From assembly GCF_900110265.1 (NCBI RefSeq), contig NZ_FODB01000005.1, positions 1-64,000 of the forward strand: a DNA stretch of 64,000 bases. Direction: 5' to 3'. This stretch comes from Vreelandella aquamarina. GTDB taxonomy: Bacteria > Pseudomonadota > Gammaproteobacteria > Pseudomonadales > Halomonadaceae. A model generated the notes under the pieces. It was given only the letters and a program-made list of their open reading frames with translations. It was not told the DNA's origin and did no database searches. Made by a program: the position numbers and the translations under genes. The first letter of the stretch is position 1; each line of letters opens with the position of its first letter. Shown here piece after piece: positions 16,821 to 25,580 of the stretch.

Positions 16821-17405
16821 ATGGCGTCATCGGTAGCGAAAGTTCTTGTATTTGCAGGCAGCGCCCGTGAAGGCTCACTCAATAAACAGCTTGCCAAGCT
16901 AGCCGCCCGGCGCATCGAGGCGTTGGGCGGCAAGGCCACGTTCATCGACTTGAAAGCGTACCCCTGCCCGCTGTTCGATGAGGATATCGAAGCCCAAGGA
17001 ATGCCGGAGAACGTGCTGAAACTGCGTGAAATCTTGGCGGATCACCAGGCGCTGCTAATCGCTTCGCCGGAGTACAACGGTTTTATCACGCCGCTGCTGA
17101 AAAACACCCTGGACTGGCTCTCGCGCCCCTACGGCGATACCCCCGGCTTGGGACTGTTTGCCGGTAAGTGGGCGGCGCTGGTGGCGGCTTCCCCCGGCGG
17201 CCTAGGCGGTATTCGCGCGCTGCCATTGGGCCAGCAGTTGCTGGCCAACTTGAGCCTCACCGTACTGCTCCAGCCGCTCTCGCTACCTAAAGCGGGCAGC
17301 GCCTTCAACGACAGCGGCGCGCTGCATGATGACGCCACGGGGCAAAAGCTGGATGCGCTGTGCCAGCGCTTGGTCGATGCCCTTGCAGCAACGCACGCCC
17401 AATGA
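16821..17405 (+). CDS. NADPH-dependent FMN reductase family protein
   Basis: A 194-residue flavodoxin-like protein with the FMN phosphate loop G-S-A-R-E-G-S-L-N near residues 13-21, a D-L-K-A-Y-P-C-P-L-F-D-E-D segment near 45 and S-P-E-Y-N-G-F-I-T-P near 80, the motif of the chromate/quinone/azo reductase group (ChrR, YieF, ArsH relatives). It probably reduces quinones or other electrophiles with NAD(P)H. GGGGAGG is just upstream of the ATG. It converges with comM 9 bp away. Confidence 0.87.
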   Translation: MASSVAKVLVFAGSAREGSLNKQLAKLAARRIEALGGKATFIDLKAYPCPLFDEDIEAQGMPENVLKLREILADHQALLIASPEYNGFITPLLKNTLDWLSRPYGDTPGLGLFAGKWAALVAASPGGLGGIRALPLGQQLLANLSLTVLLQPLSLPKAGSAFNDSGALHDDATGQKLDALCQRLVDALAATHAQ

Positions 17406-17414
17406 CGAAGGGGC

Positions 17415-18923
17415 TTATGCCCCTTTCAACAGCCGGTCCAACTGCCGGTAGCCGATGGCTTCGATAAAGTGCGGCTGGGAGGGCTTGGGCTCGCCCTGCA
17501 GGTCGGCCAGGGTGAGGGCAACGCGCAGCACGCGGTGGTAGGCGCGGGCGGAGAGCTTGAGCTTTTCCAGCACGCCTGCCAGCCAGGCGCGCTCTTCATC
17601 ATTAAGGGCGCAGGCGGCTTCCAGCGCTTTACCGCTGAGCTGGCTGTTGAGCGCGCCCCGAGCCATTTGCCGCTCCCGGGCCGCCATCACTCGCTCGCGC
17701 ACCGCGCTGGAGGGCTCGCCCTGGGTTTGTGCGGTGAGTTGCTCCGGGGGCAGCGCGGGCACTTCCACTTGCAGATCAATACGATCCAACAGCGGGCCAG
17801 AGAGGCGTGCCTGATAGCGCTGAATTTGGCTGGCACTGCACTGGCAGCGTTGGCGTGGGTCGCCCAGGTGCCCGCAGGGGCAAGGGTTCATCGCGGCAAC
17901 GAGCTGAAATTGAGCGGGATATCGGCGCTCATGGCTGGCGCGAGACAGATGAATTTCCCCTGTTTCTAGGGGTTGCCGAAGGACCTCCAGTACGTTGCGG
18001 GAGAACTCTGGCAGCTCATCCAAAAACAGCACGCCGTGGTGCGCAAGCGATATTTCACCCGGTTTGGGTTTGGAGCCGCCGCCGACCAGTGCGGCGGCGC
18101 TAGCGCTGTGGTGGGGTTGGCGGAAGGGCCGCTGGCCCCAGTCGGCTTCCAGCGGCAAGCCACATACCGAACGCACTGCCGCCACCTGTAGCGCATCGTC
18201 CTCGGAAAGCGGCGGCAAAATGCCGGGTAAGCGGCTGGCGAGCATGGTTTTGCCGGTGCCGGGTGGGCCTGCCAGCAATAAGTTGTGGCCCCCTGCCGCG
18301 GCGACTTCCAGCGCCCGGCGCGCCTGATGCTGGCCGCGCACGTCGGCTAAGTCCGCCACCGGGGCGGTGGATTTAACGGAGGCTGAGAGCTGGTGGGGCT
18401 GAATTTTCTCCTGGCCCAGCAAGTGAGCCACCACTTGCCAAAGCGAGTCGGCGGGCAGCACCGGTAAATCGCCCGCCAGAGCGGCTTCATCGGCGCAGGC
18501 GCGGGGCACAATCAGCGCTTTGTTGGCGCGGCGGGTCGCCAGCGCAAATGGCAGTACGCCGGGTACCGCCCGCAGCTTGCCATCCAGGGCCAGTTCGCCT
18601 GCGCACTCCATGCCTTCCAGCGCATCCACCGGGATTTGGCCGGAGGCGGCGAGGATGCCCAGCGCAATCGGCAAATCAAACCGGCCACCCTCTTTGGGTA
18701 GATCCGCCGGGGCGAGGTTGAGGGTAATGCGCTTGGTGTTGGGGAAGTCAAAGCCCGCGTTGATCAAGGCGCTGCGCACCCGTTCGCGGCTCTCTTTCAC
18801 GGCGGTTTCCGGCAACCCTACCAGGGTTAACCCCGGCAAACCGTTAGCTAAGTGAACCTCTACATGTACCGCCGGTGCTTCCAACCCCACGCCCGCCCGC
18901 GTGGCCACAATGGCTAGCGTCAT
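17415..18923 (-). CDS. comM: ComM/YifB Mg-chelatase-like AAA+ ATPase (branch-migration helicase)
   Basis: ComM is a hexameric helicase that extends joint molecules during natural transformation. The 502 residues contain an N-terminal ChlI-like domain (about 1-170) with [12 protein letters not shown], a Walker A G-P-P-G-T-G-K-T near residue 220, Walker B L-F-L-D-E-L-P-E-F near 300, and a C-terminal zinc-like C-P-C-G-x-L-G-D stretch near 348. The gene is intact. Oddly, codons 25-79 have a second, 96% identical copy at 19965-20127, beyond a toxin-antitoxin pair. comM is a known insertion hotspot in other bacteria, and the first 79 codons here may be an imported allele. Confidence 0.95.
   Translation of the reverse strand: MTLAIVATRAGVGLEAPAVHVEVHLANGLPGLTLVGLPETAVKESRERVRSALINAGFDFPNTKRITLNLAPADLPKEGGRFDLPIALGILAASGQIPVDALEGMECAGELALDGKLRAVPGVLPFALATRRANKALIVPRACADEAALAGDLPVLPADSLWQVVAHLLGQEKIQPHQLSASVKSTAPVADLADVRGQHQARRALEVAAAGGHNLLLAGPPGTGKTMLASRLPGILPPLSEDDALQVAAVRSVCGLPLEADWGQRPFRQPHHSASAAALVGGGSKPKPGEISLAHHGVLFLDELPEFSRNVLEVLRQPLETGEIHLSRASHERRYPAQFQLVAAMNPCPCGHLGDPRQRCQCSASQIQRYQARLSGPLLDRIDLQVEVPALPPEQLTAQTQGEPSSAVRERVMAARERQMARGALNSQLSGKALEAACALNDEERAWLAGVLEKLKLSARAYHRVLRVALTLADLQGEPKPSQPHFIEAIGYRQLDRLLKGA
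18690..18852. repeat. 163-bp direct repeat, copy A (inside comM)
   Basis: This stretch matches 19965-20127 at a constant offset of 1275 bp with 7 differences in 163 positions. All seven fall at third positions of comM codons and keep the amino acid. Identity stops sharply at both ends. Confidence 0.95.
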
Positions 18924-19051
18924 CGCCTTTCCTCTGCTGTTGTCACTTACTCCAATGTAGGATAAAGCTACATTAGCTTAAGTATTTAACCTAACGTAAT
19001 TAAGAGGGCTTTGGTAGCGCTTAAGCAACTGGTTCAAGTAGCGGAGACGGC

Positions 19052-19094
19052 TTGACGAGGTAATGCGCTTGCATTAACTTTGTATGCATTACCT
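19052..19094 (+). promoter_or_regulatory. prlF promoter with overlapping inverted-repeat operator
   Basis: TTGACG (19052-19057), a 17-bp spacer and TAACTT (19075-19080) form a sigma-70 promoter. AGGTAATGC (19058-19066) and GCATTACCT (19086-19094) are a perfect 9-bp inverted repeat flanking the -10, with a further GCATTA between them. PrlF-YhaV represses its own operon in E. coli, so this is the likely binding site. Confidence 0.65.
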
Positions 19095-19122
19095 TTGCAT
19101 TGCTATCAAGCGGAGAGCGACA

Positions 19123-19458
19123 GTGAGCACGTTTATCGAAGACGACTCAACTCTGACGGATCGCTATCAAACGACTGTTCCGGCATCGATTCGCCGGGCG
19201 CTAAAGCTGAAGCGCCGAGACCGTATCCATTATACCGTTCGTCCTGATGGAGAAGTGGTGCTTTCACGGGCGAGTGATGAGGCCAAGCACGACCCTGTGA
19301 TGGTCAACTTCCTCAATTTTCTAGAGCGCGATCTTCTGGCGCATCCGGAAAATATTCGCCCGGTGACTGCCAGTAGCTTTGCCGAGGCCGAACGGCTTAC
19401 CGCAGGTATTGAGGTAGATCTCGAAGAGGCGCTGGAAGAGGATGATGACGACGAATGA
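19123..19458 (+). CDS. prlF: PrlF/SohA antitoxin (AbrB fold)
   Basis: This antitoxin neutralises the YhaV ribonuclease and represses the operon with it. From the GTG at 19123 (CGGAGAGCGACA upstream) the product has 111 residues, the same as E. coli PrlF. It has an N-terminal swapped-hairpin AbrB domain (L-T-D-R-Y-Q-T-T-V-P-x2-I-R near 10-22) and a long acidic tail ending in E-E-D-D-D-D-E. The last four bases overlap the toxin start (ATGA), so translation is coupled. The pair lies between comM and a displaced comM fragment, which points to arrival on an inserted segment. Confidence 0.92.
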   Translation: MSTFIEDDSTLTDRYQTTVPASIRRALKLKRRDRIHYTVRPDGEVVLSRASDEAKHDPVMVNFLNFLERDLLAHPENIRPVTASSFAEAERLTAGIEVDLEEALEEDDDDE

Positions 19459-19952
19459 AGCCTCTGGAGGTTAATGGATGGACGATTTATGCCCATCCCT
19501 TGTTCTTGGAACAAGTCGAAGCACTCACCTTGAAGGTGAGACATCTTCAATCGAAAGATCCTGCCGGATATCGCAACAAGGCGGCCACCAAGCGCCTAGC
19601 AGCGATCATGAAGCTGGCCTTGAATGATATTCCGCAGGATCCATCAGGCACTCAATACCGCCAAGGGAACACGCTTGGCACAGAGCACACTCATTGGCAA
19701 CGAGCAAAGTTCTACCAGCAGTACCGGCTGTTCTTTCGCTACGATGCTGCGAGCAAAATCATTATTTATGCGTGGGTCAATGATGACGCTGCAAAACGCG
19801 CTTATGGCAGTAAGCATGATGCTTACTCTGTCTTTCAGAAAATGCTCAGCAGTGGCAACCCACCGGATAGCTGGAAAGCCTTACAGAAAGCCTCAATGAG
19901 CGAAGTTGAACGAATGCATTTACTTTTAACGGCAGATAACAACGATAACTAA
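19455..19952 (+). CDS. yhaV: YhaV toxin (RelE-like ribonuclease)
   Basis: This is a ribosome-associated mRNA interferase of the YhaV family, 165 residues compared with about 154 in E. coli. Typical segments are N-G-W-T-I-Y-A-H-P-L-F-L near the start, the basic H-W-x-R-A-K-F-Y-Q-Q-Y-R-L-F-F-R-Y near residue 80, and Y-A-W-V-N-D near residue 108; the basic and aromatic residues there form the RelE-type active site. The gene is full length, so the module should be functional. It overlaps prlF by 4 bp. Confidence 0.93.
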   Translation: MKPLEVNGWTIYAHPLFLEQVEALTLKVRHLQSKDPAGYRNKAATKRLAAIMKLALNDIPQDPSGTQYRQGNTLGTEHTHWQRAKFYQQYRLFFRYDAASKIIIYAWVNDDAAKRAYGSKHDAYSVFQKMLSSGNPPDSWKALQKASMSEVERMHLLLTADNNDN

Positions 19953-19964
19953 TTCACACTAGAT

Positions 19965-20127
19965 CTCTTTGGGGAGATCCGCCGGGGCGAGGTTGAGGGT
20001 AATGCGTTTGGTGTTGGGGAAATCAAAACCCGCGTTGATCAAGGCGCTGCGCACCCGTTCGCGGCTCTCTTTCACGGCGGTTTCCGGCAAGCCCACCAGG
20101 GTTAACCCCGGCAAACCGTTGGCTAAG
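19965..20127 (-). pseudogene. Displaced comM fragment (codons 25-79), copy B of the 163-bp repeat
   Basis: The minus strand encodes the same 55 residues as ComM 25-79, with seven silent differences from the intact gene. It has neither start codon nor downstream body: the codon-79 side touches the yhaV unit and the codon-25 side lies 25 bp from the end of the FhuD-like gene. Because all differences are silent, the two alleles diverged while both were functional genes, and so were brought together by transfer and not by a recent local duplication. Confidence 0.9.
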
Positions 20128-20152
20128 CCTACTTTATTTCAAGCGTTGAGCG

Positions 20153-21022
20153 CTACTCAGCATAATGGGCATTCAACGCGCTGGTTAGCTCGCGGGCAAA
20201 GCGCTGGGCGGAGGGGAGAGCGCCAAAGCTCCAAACTGGCGGCAGGCGCAGCAGTCGGCCGTTTTGCACGTTGGGTAAGTGCTGCCAGAGGCCGCTTCCT
20301 TCAAGCTGCTCTTCCACGCCTGCGGGGAGCGGGTCGACGACCACCAGCGTGGCATCGGGGTAGCGTGCCAGCGCTTCAATACCGGCCAGTGAAAACCCCC
20401 AGGCGTTAGTGGGTTGGTCCCAGGCGTTGGGCAGTTCAAGCTGCTCTAGCACGGCGTTGTAGAGGCTGTTCTCGCCAAATACCCGCACATGCCGGGCATC
20501 CATAAACTGCACCATCAGCAGTGGGGGCGAGTCGCTGTGCTGGCGGCGCAGCTCGGCCATCAGCTGTTGGGTGCTCTCGATCAGCGCCTCGGCTTCGGCG
20601 TTGCGGTCGGTCAGCTCGCCCAGTTGGTGGGTGAGGCTCTGCATCTCTTGCCATGTATCCGCGCCCGGTGAGTAGAGGGTGAAGGTGCCTACTGGGGCGA
20701 TTTTCTCCAACCGGGGAATTAGCCCGGTAAACATAGGCGAGAGCAGCGTTTGCTCGGGGGGCGATTGGGCCAGCAGCTCGAAGTTGGGCTGGGTGCGCAG
20801 GCCAATATCCATCACATGCTCGGGAATGCGCGGCTCGCCCACCCAGTTGTGGTAGTCGGGCTGCTGCGCAATGCTGCTGACCGGCGCGTCAATCGCGAGC
20901 AGCGTCTCGGCAATGGTCCAGTCGATGGTGGCCCATTGGGCGTGGCTGGCGGTAGACAACAGCAGGCCAGCCGCAAGCAGGCTGCGGCGAGCCAGGATAA
21001 GCAGTCGGGGGAAACAGCGCAT
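20153..21022 (-). CDS. FhuD-like siderophore ABC transporter binding protein
   Basis: A periplasmic binding protein of about 289 residues with a signal peptide (R-R-S-L-L-A-A-G-L, cleavage near S-H-A-Q). It has the two-lobe TroA/FhuD fold with a long central helix, and family landmarks such as I-D-W-T-I-A-E-T-L-L-A near 40, P-N-F-E-L-L near 80 and a late S-F-G-A-L-P-S-A segment. It should carry ferric hydroxamate or a similar siderophore to an ABC permease. It follows the TonB receptor gene by 109 bp in the same direction. The expected fhuB/fhuC are absent; the comM fragment begins 25 bp downstream, so the operon may have been cut. I take the ATG at 21022. Confidence 0.8.
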   Translation of the reverse strand: MRCFPRLLILARRSLLAAGLLLSTASHAQWATIDWTIAETLLAIDAPVSSIAQQPDYHNWVGEPRIPEHVMDIGLRTQPNFELLAQSPPEQTLLSPMFTGLIPRLEKIAPVGTFTLYSPGADTWQEMQSLTHQLGELTDRNAEAEALIESTQQLMAELRRQHSDSPPLLMVQFMDARHVRVFGENSLYNAVLEQLELPNAWDQPTNAWGFSLAGIEALARYPDATLVVVDPLPAGVEEQLEGSGLWQHLPNVQNGRLLRLPPVWSFGALPSAQRFARELTSALNAHYAE

Positions 21023-21131
21023 GAGGTTAGTACCTAGCAATAAGCGCCTTATTTAAACGAGTCTGTTTATCAATTGCAAATAGAAACACCCAGGCATGCA
21101 CAGGGCGCGTGCGTCTGGGTGTGGTCGCTGC

Positions 21132-23228
21132 TTAGAATCGGTAATGAACGCTGGCGGTGACGCCGCGTTCAGCACCGAAATAGCAGTACTCCAGTGAGTT
21201 ACACGACGCCACGTACGCTTTATCCAGCGCGTTGTGCACATTCAGGCGGGTTTCGACGCCATTGAGGCCTGCTTGGCTCCAGTCGTAGCCCAGCGTGGCG
21301 TCAACGAGGGTGTAGTCCGGCACCGTGGCAGTGTTGGCTCGGTCAGCGGCAATGTCAGCGTAGTGGCGCACGCCCACGCCGATATCCACACCGCTTAGCC
21401 AACCCTTCTGCACGGCATAGTGGCCCCACAGCTGTACTTGGTGGCGGGGTGAGTAAATGGCGTTATTACCCTGGTTGCCGTCGTCGCTTTTGGCGTAGGT
21501 AATATCGGTAAAGCTATAGCCCGCCTGGAGCGAGAGCGCCTCGGTGAGCTGCGTTTGGGCTTCCAGTTCGATGCCTTGCGACTCAATCTCGCCCACGGCA
21601 CGGTAGGGGTCGGTAGGCTGCTCTTTGGTAGCCACGTTCTCCTGGCTGATGTGGAACAGCGCTGCGCTGTACTGCTGCTGTTCGTTGGGCTGGTATTTCA
21701 CGCCGGTTTCCCACTGTGCACCCTCCATAGGAGCAAGCAGGTCGCCGTTGGCATCGACGAAGCTGGTGGGGGTAAAGGCCGTCGAGTAGCTGACGTAGGG
21801 GGCGATGCCGTTATCGAACAAGTATACCACCCCGGCGCGGCCGCTAAATTGGGTGTCGCTGAGCGTGCTGGTAGCGCCGCTGTCGCGGTTGGTGTTATCG
21901 ATATTCACCCAGTCAAAGCGCCCGCCCAGCGTCACGCGCCAGTTATCCACGGCGATCTGATCCTGAAGGTAGACGCCGGTTTGCTCCAACTCGTGGTTCT
22001 CACGAACGGGCGCATAGAACGCCAGCGGCTCGCTACCGTAGACTGGGTTGAAGGCATCCAGCGAGGGAAACGCCCCGGAAGGCCAGGCAACCTCGTTTTC
22101 ACGCTGCTGGTAATCCGCTCCTAACAACAGGGTGTGCTCCATAAAGCCGCTGGTCAGGCGGGCTTCTAACTGATTATCCACCGTTAAGGCCTGAAGCGAC
22201 TCCTCGCTGCCGGAGTAGTAGCGGGCCAGTTCGTTTGAGGTCGGCGATGCCCAGCCAAAACCATACACCTGATTTAGCGTCACATCTGAATTGAGATAGC
22301 GCAGCAGTTGGCGGGCGGACACGCGATCGTTAAAGCGGTGCTCAAGGGTATAGCCGAGCATGCGCTGGGTGCGCTCATAGGCGTCGTAGTCGGCTTCGCC
22401 ATCGAAAAAGTTGTTGCTAATAGTACGGCCATTGCGAGCCACCACAGCGCCTTCATAAGGTACGCCGGAGTGGTACCCGCCCTCCGGTTCGTCTTGCAGG
22501 TAGGCTTCTACGGTGAGGCTGGTAGCGTCGGTCATGTCCCAGGTCAGCCGTGGCGCAATGGCGTAGCGCTCCTCCTCGGCTGGGCCAAACTGGGTATCGG
22601 CGGCGCTGGCAATACCGGTGAGCCGAAACGCAACGCGCTGCTCTTCCCCCAGCGGGCCCGTGAGATCGAACGCGGCACTGCGCTGGTTATTGTTGCCGAC
22701 TCTGAAGCGCAGCTCGCCGCCCGGTTCAAACTCAGGGCGTTTGCTGTTGAGGGCCACCACGCCGCCCGGTGAGGCGCGGCCATACAGCACGGATGCAGGG
22801 CCGCGCACCACTTCGATGCTGTCTAAAAACCAGGGGTCGATGCGCATGCTGCTATGGGAGTTGGCGTCGCCCATCACCTTCAAGCCATCTAAAAAGGTGT
22901 TGCTCAAGCTGCCGTCGGAGAAGCCTCTTAACACCAGGTAATCAAAACGGTTAGAAGCCCCTACTTGGTTACTGTACACGCTGGGAGTGTAGTCGGTGGC
23001 GCGCTGTACGGTACTGACGCCGCGTTGCGACATCTGCGTTTCGGTGATGGTCGAAACGCTCTGCGGGGTTTCGATAAAGGGCGTAGCAACTTTGGTCGCC
23101 GCCTGTTGGGCAGTCACAGTGACGGTGGCTAAAGCAGTGCTCGGCTGTGCCGCAGCAGGCGTTGCCAGCGCGATGAGCAGCGCACTGCTCAAGGGAGCCA
23201 GTAAAAACAGACGATGGGTGGAGGCCAT
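21132..23228 (-). CDS. TonB-dependent siderophore receptor (FhuA/FoxA/FpvA type)
   Basis: This outer-membrane gated channel imports ferric siderophores. The 698 residues comprise a signal peptide (to about A-A-A-Q, residue 28), a short TonB-box region (V-T-V-T-A), a plug domain (about 50-160) with T-P-Q-S-V-S-T-I and L-R-G-F, G-P-A-S-V-L-Y-G-R-A-S-P-G-G, and a 22-strand barrel ending in a C-terminal phenylalanine (H-Y-R-F). There is no extra N-terminal signalling domain, so control is through the adjacent AraC regulator and Fur. A Fur box lies 40-54 bp upstream. Ferrichrome-type hydroxamates are the likely ligand class, inferred from the FhuD-like neighbour. Confidence 0.92.
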   Translation of the reverse strand: MASTHRLFLLAPLSSALLIALATPAAAQPSTALATVTVTAQQAATKVATPFIETPQSVSTITETQMSQRGVSTVQRATDYTPSVYSNQVGASNRFDYLVLRGFSDGSLSNTFLDGLKVMGDANSHSSMRIDPWFLDSIEVVRGPASVLYGRASPGGVVALNSKRPEFEPGGELRFRVGNNNQRSAAFDLTGPLGEEQRVAFRLTGIASAADTQFGPAEEERYAIAPRLTWDMTDATSLTVEAYLQDEPEGGYHSGVPYEGAVVARNGRTISNNFFDGEADYDAYERTQRMLGYTLEHRFNDRVSARQLLRYLNSDVTLNQVYGFGWASPTSNELARYYSGSEESLQALTVDNQLEARLTSGFMEHTLLLGADYQQRENEVAWPSGAFPSLDAFNPVYGSEPLAFYAPVRENHELEQTGVYLQDQIAVDNWRVTLGGRFDWVNIDNTNRDSGATSTLSDTQFSGRAGVVYLFDNGIAPYVSYSTAFTPTSFVDANGDLLAPMEGAQWETGVKYQPNEQQQYSAALFHISQENVATKEQPTDPYRAVGEIESQGIELEAQTQLTEALSLQAGYSFTDITYAKSDDGNQGNNAIYSPRHQVQLWGHYAVQKGWLSGVDIGVGVRHYADIAADRANTATVPDYTLVDATLGYDWSQAGLNGVETRLNVHNALDKAYVASCNSLEYCYFGAERGVTASVHYRF

Positions 23229-23267
23229 AAGTGATCCTGGGAGGAAGTGGAATCAGTATTATTAAGC

Positions 23268-23282
23268 AATGAGAATTATTAC
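23268..23282 (-). promoter_or_regulatory. Fur box upstream of the TonB receptor
   Basis: AATGAGAATTATTAC matches 12 of 15 core positions of the Fur consensus (AATGATAATCATTAT), 40 bp before the receptor start. Confidence 0.6.
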
Positions 23283-23365
23283 TTTTTATGGCATCGTAAA
23301 GGTATGCGTTGTGCCAAGCCAGCTATGCGCGCTGTCATAAGTGATCGCATCAAGGGAACGATGGC

Positions 23366-24301
23366 TTATGGCTTGTCTCGTTGAAGCTCGTGAGGGGAAA
23401 CACCGAAGTGGCGCTTAAAGGCGCTCGAAAAATTGCTGGCATGGCGGTAACCGCAGCGGTGGGCCGTGTGTTGAACGCTGTGGCCTTGGCGCAACGATGC
23501 GTGCGCCTGCTCCAGGCGCACTTGGCGAATATAGTCGAACAGCGTGCAGCCGTAGCAGGCGCGAAATTTCTGCCGCAGGCTGCTGGCGCTCATGGCGGCC
23601 TCTTTGGCTAGAGCCGCGAGGCTATAGGGCTCGGCGGGATGCTGAGTGATGCGCGCGTGCAGTGCTGCTAGGCGGCGTCTGTCTCGGGTGGAGAGGCCGT
23701 GATGCTTGGGGAGTGCGGGCGTCGTTTCCGGCAGTCCCAGGCCAATCAGTTGTATCGCGAGACCTTGCCACACGAGGGGCTGGCGCCAGGTGGTGGGTGG
23801 TTGCTCACTTATGGTGCAAAGGTGCTGGTGTAAGGCACTCGGCAGCCGCCAACGGTGCAAGGCCGGTTGGCTGCCGGGAGCGGGAAGCCCTAACGGCGCG
23901 GTCGTACGCACCGCAATATTCACGGTACTCAGGCGCGGCTGAGCCGGTTGGTGCACCGTTAGCGGGTGGTGGGCATCAAAGTGAGCGCACACTCCCTCCC
24001 CGGCACCTAGCTGCAGGTGCTGCTGGCCTATTTGTAGTTGAATCGTGCCTTCCAAAATAATGCTAAAGAACCAGGGGACGCTTTGGTAAGACGTGGAGGT
24101 ATAGCCGCGCTCTACTTGCAGGTTAGACAGCGTTAGGTGCAGCCCTTGGGGTAAGCCAACATCGTGCACATGGCCCAGCGCGACCGGCTGGTGCTGTAAA
24201 GGGGTGCCGTCCACGCGGTAGTGAATGCCAAATCGTTGGCCAAGCTGGACCAGCGAGCGGTGGGTGATTTCGGGCGTGATGAGGCGTTCCTGCGGGGGCA
24301 T
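23366..24301 (-). CDS. AraC-family regulator of siderophore uptake (PchR-like)
   Basis: A protein of about 311 residues with a cupin-like sensor region and a C-terminal double helix-turn-helix (last 95 residues). The HTH shows S-L-A-A-L-A-K-E-A-A-M-S and, for the second helix pair, C-G-Y-R-H-A-S-N-F-S-S-A-F-K-R-H-F-G-x-S-P. Such regulators sense the ferric siderophore and activate the receptor gene. It lies 137 bp upstream of the receptor in the same direction. A TTG at 24334 would add 11 residues; the ribosome site is not decisive. A Fur box at 24368-24382 suggests that it is itself iron-repressed. Confidence 0.85.
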   Translation of the reverse strand: MPPQERLITPEITHRSLVQLGQRFGIHYRVDGTPLQHQPVALGHVHDVGLPQGLHLTLSNLQVERGYTSTSYQSVPWFFSIILEGTIQLQIGQQHLQLGAGEGVCAHFDAHHPLTVHQPAQPRLSTVNIAVRTTAPLGLPAPGSQPALHRWRLPSALHQHLCTISEQPPTTWRQPLVWQGLAIQLIGLGLPETTPALPKHHGLSTRDRRRLAALHARITQHPAEPYSLAALAKEAAMSASSLRQKFRACYGCTLFDYIRQVRLEQAHASLRQGHSVQHTAHRCGYRHASNFSSAFKRHFGVSPHELQRDKP

Positions 24302-24367
24302 CTGAGCCGTCGCTATCGTGAATGAGGCAGCCAATCAACGCACGATAGCACTATCGCGACGGGAGTC

Positions 24368-24382
24368 AATGATAGTGATTCT
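24368..24382 (-). promoter_or_regulatory. Fur box upstream of the AraC regulator
   Basis: AATGATAGTGATTCT matches 12 of 15 core positions of the Fur consensus and lies 34-67 bp upstream, depending on the start codon. Confidence 0.55.
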
Positions 24383-24435
24383 TGTTCGCTAATTTGGGGC
24401 AGCTCAGCCTGCCCCATTCTGAGCACAACGGCGGC

Positions 24436-24792
24436 TTACTCAGTATCGCCAGTGGACGGTTTATCGGACGTTGGTTTCGTCGCCCCGGAGGGGTGCGCAG
24501 GGGCGAGCGGCACTTCGGCTTCTACGGGCGTGGACGCGGTGTTGCTAGAGGCTTCTACGGCCGCTTCCAGGCTGGCCACTTGGCGCTCTAGAGCTTCTAC
24601 CCGCGAGCGGGTGCGCTGCAGCACATCCATCAAAATATCAAAGTCTTCCCGCGATACCAGCTCCAGGCGGTCAAACGCGCCGCGTACCACTTGCTGGACA
24701 CCTTTCTGAATATCTTCCGGGGCTTGCGACGCATTCTGTAAGCGGTCGCCGATCTGCTGGGCTAAGCGGCTAATGCGGTCTTGGGGCGCCAT
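24436..24792 (-). CDS. ubiK: Ubiquinone biosynthesis accessory factor UbiK (YqiC/BMFP)
   Basis: UbiK helps aerobic ubiquinone synthesis together with UbiJ. The 118-residue protein has the BMFP domain: an amphipathic N-terminal helix (D-R-I-S-R-L-A-Q-Q-I) and a coiled-coil (F-D-I-L-M-D-V-L-Q-R-T-R-S-R-V-E, then A-L-E) over residues 10-85, followed by an unusual proline/threonine-rich tail of about 35 residues. It stands alone beside the glnK regulatory region, which occupies the following 350 bp. Confidence 0.88.
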   Translation of the reverse strand: MAPQDRISRLAQQIGDRLQNASQAPEDIQKGVQQVVRGAFDRLELVSREDFDILMDVLQRTRSRVEALERQVASLEAAVEASSNTASTPVEAEVPLAPAHPSGATKPTSDKPSTGDTE

Positions 24793-24911
24793 GGCTCTCT
24801 CCTTAAACGATCACGCATAAATGTGAACTGCTTGTGAGTAAGGATACGCAACCCGCCGACGATTCGCATGTACCGTTTGTTAATTAAGCGCGGTGGGCGT
24901 ACGTGTACAAA

Positions 24912-24928
24912 TGCATCGAAATGGAGCG
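24912..24928 (+). promoter_or_regulatory. Probable NtrC binding site upstream of glnK-amtB
   Basis: TGCATC, five bases and GGAGCG match the NtrC palindrome (TGCACC-N5-GGTGCA) at 9 of 12 positions. It lies about 160-170 bp before the predicted start site, a normal enhancer distance. A GGTGCA half-site follows at 24955-24960. Nothing else is evident in 24793-25057. Confidence 0.5.
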
Positions 24929-25048
24929 ACTAGCTTTTTTCAATGTTCTTTTATGGTGCAGGGCAAGTCCGGCACGTAGTAGGTAGCGGTGCTTAGTTAC
25001 CGCCACTTACTTATGTTAATAATTTAAGTTTTTGAATTTAAATAATAA

Positions 25049-25480
<432 letters not shown>

Positions 25481-25580
25481 GGGCCGACTTTGAGTTGCTG
25501 ATGACGTTGCAACGTCAACAAGTATCTCTTCCAAGTACCTTTTCCAAGTACCTCTTCTTAGTACAAACGGGGAACACCTC

